Source: Paracoccaceae bacterium
GTDB lineage: Bacteria; Pseudomonadota; Alphaproteobacteria; Rhodobacterales; Rhodobacteraceae
Assembly: GCA_026997055.1 (NCBI GenBank)
Contig: JALWJU010000204.1
Location: 1 to 5,713 of the forward strand
Reading direction: 5' to 3'
Length of the DNA: 5,713 nt
A program made the position numbers and the translations under genes. How positions within the stretch are numbered: position 1 is the stretch's first letter; the number at the start of each line of letters is the position of its first letter. The notes under the pieces are model-generated. The model saw only the letters and a program-made list of their open reading frames with translations. It made no database searches and was not told the DNA's origin. This document shows positions 5,469 through 5,713 of the stretch, piece by piece.

Positions 5469-5713
5469 CTATGCGCCATTTCCCAGCGCCAGCGTGTGTG
5501 CGCGCAGCCAGGCCATGAAGCCGCGCGGGTCGCTGTGCAGGCGCGCCATCTGCGCATCGCTCAGCACCTCGCCGATGACCGGCGCCTGCGGGCGGTGGCA
5601 GGAGCGCACGATCTCGTGCAGCAGCAGCGCCTGGCGCAGGGTCGAGGACAGACGGTTGGCGATCTGGTAGGCGCGGCTGTTGGCGCCCGGGAAATGGATC
5701 GGCAGCACCCGCG
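5469..5713 (-). CDS. C-terminal part of a probable PlsC/OlsA-like lysophospholipid acyltransferase (partial)
   Basis: Only about 80 C-terminal residues are in the window; the frame is open to the right edge and the upstream part is missing. A GTG at 5708 lies in the frame but is almost surely an internal Val codon. The visible segment begins VLPIHFPGANSRAYQIANRL, then has STLRQALLLHEIVR, and continues to a loosely conserved tail ending ALGNGA. The LPIHFPGxNSR stretch followed by an LR-x-ALLLHE helix resembles the final conserved block of the 'hemolysin-like' LPLAT group, which includes OlsA of ornithine-lipid synthesis and acylglycerophosphate acyltransferases. The catalytic HX4D motif would lie outside the window, so activity cannot be judged. 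Such enzymes act at the cytoplasmic face of the inner membrane. The stop TAG is nine bases from the convergent dehydrogenase stop and no hairpin terminator separates them. The family call is from motif memory and moderately sure. Confidence 0.6.
   Translation of the reverse strand, partial: RVLPIHFPGANSRAYQIANRLSSTLRQALLLHEIVRSCHRPQAPVIGEVLSDAQMARLHSDPRGFMAWLRAHTLALGNGA

Noticed and set aside
5377..5670. Plus-strand frame overlapping the end of the hydroxyacyl-CoA dehydrogenase gene
   Set aside because: It runs antisense to the acyltransferase fragment and out of frame with the dehydrogenase, with no motif of its own.

Overview
The window looks like ordinary chromosomal DNA from a GC-rich alphaproteobacterium, most likely of the Rhodobacterales (Rhodobacter/Paracoccus/Rhodovulum relatives). 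The evidence is strong C/G preference at third codon positions, Shine-Dalgarno sites of the AAGGAG type, a gene for the DUF6473 family (which I know mainly from this order), and the clustering of etfBA with a 3-hydroxyacyl-CoA dehydrogenase. I see no insertion sequence, prophage gene, CRISPR array, tRNA or rRNA.

Layout, left to right: (1) 32-865 (+), a YbbO-like short-chain dehydrogenase. (2) 866-945, a short gap with a possible promoter and a small dyad. (3) 946-1149 (+), a two-helix membrane protein with a HIG1-like motif, followed 14 bases later by (4) 1164-1763 (+), a PduO-type cob(I)alamin adenosyltransferase; these two probably form one transcript. (5) 1764-1891, an intergenic region leading into (6) etfB, 1892-2650, and (7) etfA, 2650-3576, whose stop and start codons overlap. 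(8) A clear intrinsic terminator at 3596-3623. (9) 3626-4453 (-), a DUF6473 protein with SGNH-like motifs, facing etfA. (10) 4454-4583, a divergent, relatively AT-rich promoter region. (11) 4584-5459 (+), a 3-hydroxybutyryl-CoA dehydrogenase. (12) 5469 to the window end (-), the C-terminus of a PlsC/OlsA-like lysophospholipid acyltransferase that runs off the right edge.

Much of the content concerns acyl-CoA and respiratory metabolism. EtfAB carries electrons from acyl-CoA dehydrogenases to the quinone pool, and the hydroxyacyl-CoA dehydrogenase acts on a later or neighbouring step of short-chain acyl-CoA metabolism. The adenosyltransferase supplies coenzyme B12, which in these bacteria serves methylmalonyl- and ethylmalonyl-CoA mutases. 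The HIG1-like protein hints at a respiratory-complex partner. The SDR may reduce aldehydes. The DUF6473 protein is the only gene of truly unknown role.

No convincing new multi-gene system is visible. The points most worth a second look are the SGNH-like signature with Thr in place of Ser in the DUF6473 protein, a 10-base word shared upstream of etfB and hbd, the HIG1-like motif next to the adenosyltransferase, and a triplicated 9-mer that encodes an acidic insert in that enzyme.
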